DNA from: Flavobacterium indicum GPTSA100-9 = DSM 17447
GTDB lineage: Bacteria > Bacteroidota > Bacteroidia > Flavobacteriales > Flavobacteriaceae
NCBI RefSeq assembly: GCF_000455605.1
Contig: NC_017025.1
Span: 2,728,001-2,792,000, forward strand
DNA length: 64,000 nt
Reading direction: 5' to 3'
Shown: piece by piece, positions 61,561 through 64,000 of the stretch
Position numbering within the stretch: the stretch's first letter is position 1
Layout: every line of letters starts with the position of its first letter
Notes under the pieces: model-generated
Told to the model about the DNA's origin: nothing
The model's input: the letters and a program-made list of their open reading frames with translations, nothing else
Databases searched by the model: none
Position numbers and translations under genes: made by a program

Positions 61561-63336
61561 ATGAAAAAACTTTACTCAATTTTTATTGGTTTAATTTCGT
61601 TTGCTTCATTTGGACAAACTATTTATTCTGAAAATATGGGAACTCCCACTGGAAATACAGCTGTTGCTACCTACGTTACTGGAACTGCACCTGCAACTTT
61701 TCAAAATGGTTCCCCGATAGTTTACACTGGTACATCTGGTGCTAACATGATGAGAGTTTCTACTGCTTCATCAGGTTATACTGGAGCATCTGGAAATGGA
61801 AATGTTTTTTTTAATCAGACTACCAATGTTGGTCATTTTTTCCAAATTGACGGAATAAATACTTCAGCATATAGCGCAGCTGACTTAAAATTATCTTTTG
61901 GAATGTTGAGCACAAGTATTGCTACTTCACAATTAATTGTTGAACAAAGCACGAACGGCGGTTCTACTTGGACTCCACTTTCATATACAGCTCCAACTGC
62001 TGCAAATTCTTGGACGTTGGTTTCAATTTCTGGAGGTGCAATCCCTTCTTCAACAACGTTATCTTTAAGATTTACTCAACCGTCAACTGCAACAACTCCT
62101 GTTTCTACACAATTTAGAATTGATGATGTTAAAGTTGAAAACGTATCTGCATCTTGTACTTTATCATTAGGAACACCGGTTGTTGCTTGTGTTACTTCAA
62201 CTTCTGGCTTAGACAATTATACAGTTACAATTCCTTATACTGGTGGAGCAACTGCAACTTACACTATTACAACAACCGGTGTTGTTAGTGGAGACAATCC
62301 AACAACTACTGCCGCAGGTAATATAATAATCACTATGAGTGAAAGTGTTACAGGAACTCAATCAGTTACAGTAAGTTCAAGTCCAACATGTACTTTTACA
62401 ACTAACTTTACTAGTCCAGACAACTGTATTGCAACTAATTCATTACCTGTAAACGAACCTTTTAATTATGCTGTAGGAACTCAATTGAACACATCTCAAA
62501 TGTGGAAAAATAGCTCGGTTGGTGCAGATGAAATATTAGCTGTTAGCGGTAACCTTACTTATACTGGTATAACTTCAACTGGTAATTCAGTTTCATTTAC
62601 AGGAACAGGTAGCGATACTTTACTTCCATTCACTGATACAACTTCTGGTGACTTATTTACATCTTTTTTAGTAAAAGTTAGTGACTTAACAGGAATTTCA
62701 ACAACAGGATCTACTTATTTTGCAGTTTTAACTAATGCATCTAACGCATTTACTGTAGCAAGAATATATTTCAAAACTGATGGTACAAATTTCCAATACG
62801 GAATTAGTCCAACAACTACTGTTGCAGATATTGTTTGGTCTGCTAATACATACGCTGTAAATTCTACTCAGTATTTAGTGTTAAGATATGACTTTACAAA
62901 TAATTCATTATCATTATATGAAAACCCAACAATTGGTGGATCAGCATCTCCTTCAGTTGTTGTAACTCCAACAACTGCGTTAACTAGCTTAGCTAACTTC
63001 ATTTTACGTCAAGACTCTGCGACATCAACTCCAGCTATGACAATTGATGAGTTAACAATCACAACTACACCTAACTTTACTTTATCATCAGCTTCATTCT
63101 CTCAAATTGATGGTTTAAAAATGTATCCAAACCCTGTTAAAGGTGATAACTTACACATTGAAACAGCTTTAAATGGATCAATCGAAGTTGCAATCTTTGA
63201 TTTAGTAGGTAAACAAGTAGTATCTACTAAGGTAGTTAACAACACAGTAAATGTAGCTAATTTGACTACTGGTGTTTATGTAGTTAAAATTACAGAAGAA
63301 GGTAAAACATCTACTAAGAAATTAGTTATCGAGTAA
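61561..63336 (+). CDS. T9SS type A exported surface protein
   Basis: 591 residues. Signal peptide MKKLYSIFIGLISFASFGQ; Thr/Ser-rich beta domains (residues ~20-200 resemble a choice-of-anchor jelly roll: FRIDDVKVENVSA); a middle region with four Cys (CTLSLGTPVVAC, CTFTTNFTSPDNC); a second jelly roll (residues ~295-505); and a terminal type A sorting domain (GLKMYPNPVKGDNL, IFDLVGKQVVSTKV, LTTGVYVVKITEEG, TKKLVIE). A TATCTTTG -7 box is at 61530-61537. Adhesin or surface-layer role is likely; no catalytic motif seen. Confidence 0.85.
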   Translation: MKKLYSIFIGLISFASFGQTIYSENMGTPTGNTAVATYVTGTAPATFQNGSPIVYTGTSGANMMRVSTASSGYTGASGNGNVFFNQTTNVGHFFQIDGINTSAYSAADLKLSFGMLSTSIATSQLIVEQSTNGGSTWTPLSYTAPTAANSWTLVSISGGAIPSSTTLSLRFTQPSTATTPVSTQFRIDDVKVENVSASCTLSLGTPVVACVTSTSGLDNYTVTIPYTGGATATYTITTTGVVSGDNPTTTAAGNIIITMSESVTGTQSVTVSSSPTCTFTTNFTSPDNCIATNSLPVNEPFNYAVGTQLNTSQMWKNSSVGADEILAVSGNLTYTGITSTGNSVSFTGTGSDTLLPFTDTTSGDLFTSFLVKVSDLTGISTTGSTYFAVLTNASNAFTVARIYFKTDGTNFQYGISPTTTVADIVWSANTYAVNSTQYLVLRYDFTNNSLSLYENPTIGGSASPSVVVTPTTALTSLANFILRQDSATSTPAMTIDELTITTTPNFTLSSASFSQIDGLKMYPNPVKGDNLHIETALNGSIEVAIFDLVGKQVVSTKVVNNTVNVANLTTGVYVVKITEEGKTSTKKLVIE

Positions 63337-63375
63337 TTATAAATCCTGAAATTAATTCAGGATAACAAATAAAAG

Positions 63376-63406
63376 AAGCATCAACTTAGGTTGGTGCTTT
63401 TTTTTA
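63376..63406 (+). terminator. Terminator after the T9SS type A protein gene
   Basis: 9-bp stem AAGCATCAA / TTGGTGCTT (one T-G pair), loop CTTAGG, then eight T. Confidence 0.8.
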
Positions 63407-63422
63407 TATGTTTATTTAATGT

Positions 63423-63430
63423 TACTTTTG
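63423..63430 (+). promoter_or_regulatory. -7 promoter box for the LuxE-like gene
   Basis: TACTTTTG matches TAnnTTTG, 17 bases before the TTG start at 63448. Confidence 0.45.
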
Positions 63431-63447
63431 CATAAAATATTTTTACA

Positions 63448-64000
63448 TTGATTACAGCAGCTGACATATTTTCTATCGCTTCAAAAAAAGAATTTGAAAA
63501 AATTACGTTAAAAGTTTTCAGACACCAATATGAAAACAACGCCGTGTACCATAAATTCTGTAATCTATTAAAAAAAAATCCAACCAACGTAAAACGAATT
63601 CCTGATATTCCCTTTTTACCCATCCAATTTTTTAAATCGGAACGAATTGTTTCTAACAAGGCTCCTGATGAAATTATTTTTACAAGTAGTGGCACCACTG
63701 GAATGAGTACGAGTAAACACCATGTTACCGATTTAAGTGTATACGAGACAAGTTTTAGACAAGCATTTTCGCAATTTTACGGCAACATAGAAGATTATTG
63801 TGTGTTAGCACTATTACCTTCCTATTTAGAAAGAGATGGCTCTTCATTAATTTATATGGCTCAAGATTTAATCGAAGGCAGTCAGCATCCAGATAGTGGT
63901 TTTTACTTAAACGAATACCAACAATTAGCCGAAAAATTAATTGCTCTTGATAAAGAGGGACAAAATGTACTACTCATTGGCGTAACCTATGCGTTATTAG
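63448..64000 (+). CDS. LuxE-like acyl-protein synthetase, N-terminal part (runs off the window)
   Basis: 184 codons are visible and the frame is open to the end of the window. The start is TTG (ITAADIFSIASK); no ATG fits. The signature of the adenylate-forming LuxE/acyl-protein synthetase family is visible as DEIIFTSSGTTGMSTSKHHV, the ATP-binding loop, and FLPIQFFKSERI before it. Flavobacterial members stand apart from bioluminescence and probably activate a fatty acid for transfer. No luxCD partners are in the visible part. Confidence 0.85.
   Translation, partial: MITAADIFSIASKKEFEKITLKVFRHQYENNAVYHKFCNLLKKNPTNVKRIPDIPFLPIQFFKSERIVSNKAPDEIIFTSSGTTGMSTSKHHVTDLSVYETSFRQAFSQFYGNIEDYCVLALLPSYLERDGSSLIYMAQDLIEGSQHPDSGFYLNEYQQLAEKLIALDKEGQNVLLIGVTYALL

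Overview
This is a low-GC chromosomal window from a member of the Bacteroidota, most likely Flavobacteriaceae and Flavobacterium-like. The reasons are the recurring TAnnTTTG (-7) promoter boxes, the near absence of Shine-Dalgarno sequences, secreted proteins with type 9 secretion (T9SS) C-terminal signals, TonB receptors with carboxypeptidase-like N-terminal domains, GLPGLI and THC0290_0291 family proteins, and the acyl-ACP desaturase and lycopene cyclase. No phage, transposase, integrase or CRISPR array was found. One tRNA is present.

Layout. 1-9.2 kb: 5' part of mfd, a T9SS type C secreted protein with a lipoprotein, a threonine dehydrogenase, an FtsX-like permease, rbfA, methylmalonyl-CoA epimerase, a CAU tRNA, a small sorted membrane peptide and riboflavin synthase. 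9.2-14.2 kb: pdxA followed by the classical yceD-rpmF-fabH-accB-accC fatty-acid initiation cluster. 14.2-23.4 kb: housekeeping genes (yraN, LD-carboxypeptidase, metG), a HAD/CAT-like/deacetylase operon, two tandem tail-less SSB paralogues and a small three-gene operon. 23.4-29.4 kb: a TonB receptor with two surface lipoproteins, divergent from a secreted endonuclease/phosphatase, probably a nutrient-scavenging locus. 29.4-33.7 kb: 3-hydroxyanthranilate dioxygenase, an ALDH7-type dehydrogenase, PhnA, a small barrel protein and a phosphoesterase.

33.8-49.6 kb is a continuous metal-homeostasis block: feoA-feoB with a 40-residue Cys-rich membrane protein, a FecA-like TonB receptor, a ZIP transporter, a DtxR-family repressor, a second TonB receptor, and a CzcB/CzcA efflux system whose permease is fused to its TolC-like outer-membrane factor. 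Related TCTAAAT-containing sequences lie on the promoters of feoA and both receptors. They are candidate operators for the local DtxR protein.

49.6-55.6 kb holds the most unusual structure. After the lycopene cyclase gene lies a decayed cassette: a broken receptor with three in-frame stops and one frameshift, an intact GLPGLI gene, and a frameshifted small secreted protein. About 4 kb away, on its far side, is a second, decayed copy of the lycopene cyclase 3' end. This looks like the scar of an insertion that duplicated the end of crtY.

55.7-64 kb: bacilliredoxin, a PlsC/acyl-ACP desaturase lipid operon, an HD phosphohydrolase, glutamate dehydrogenase, an outer-membrane protein, two T9SS type A proteins (one almost only a sorting domain), and the 5' part of a LuxE-like acyl-protein synthetase. 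All calls were made by reading the sequence. No database search was run.
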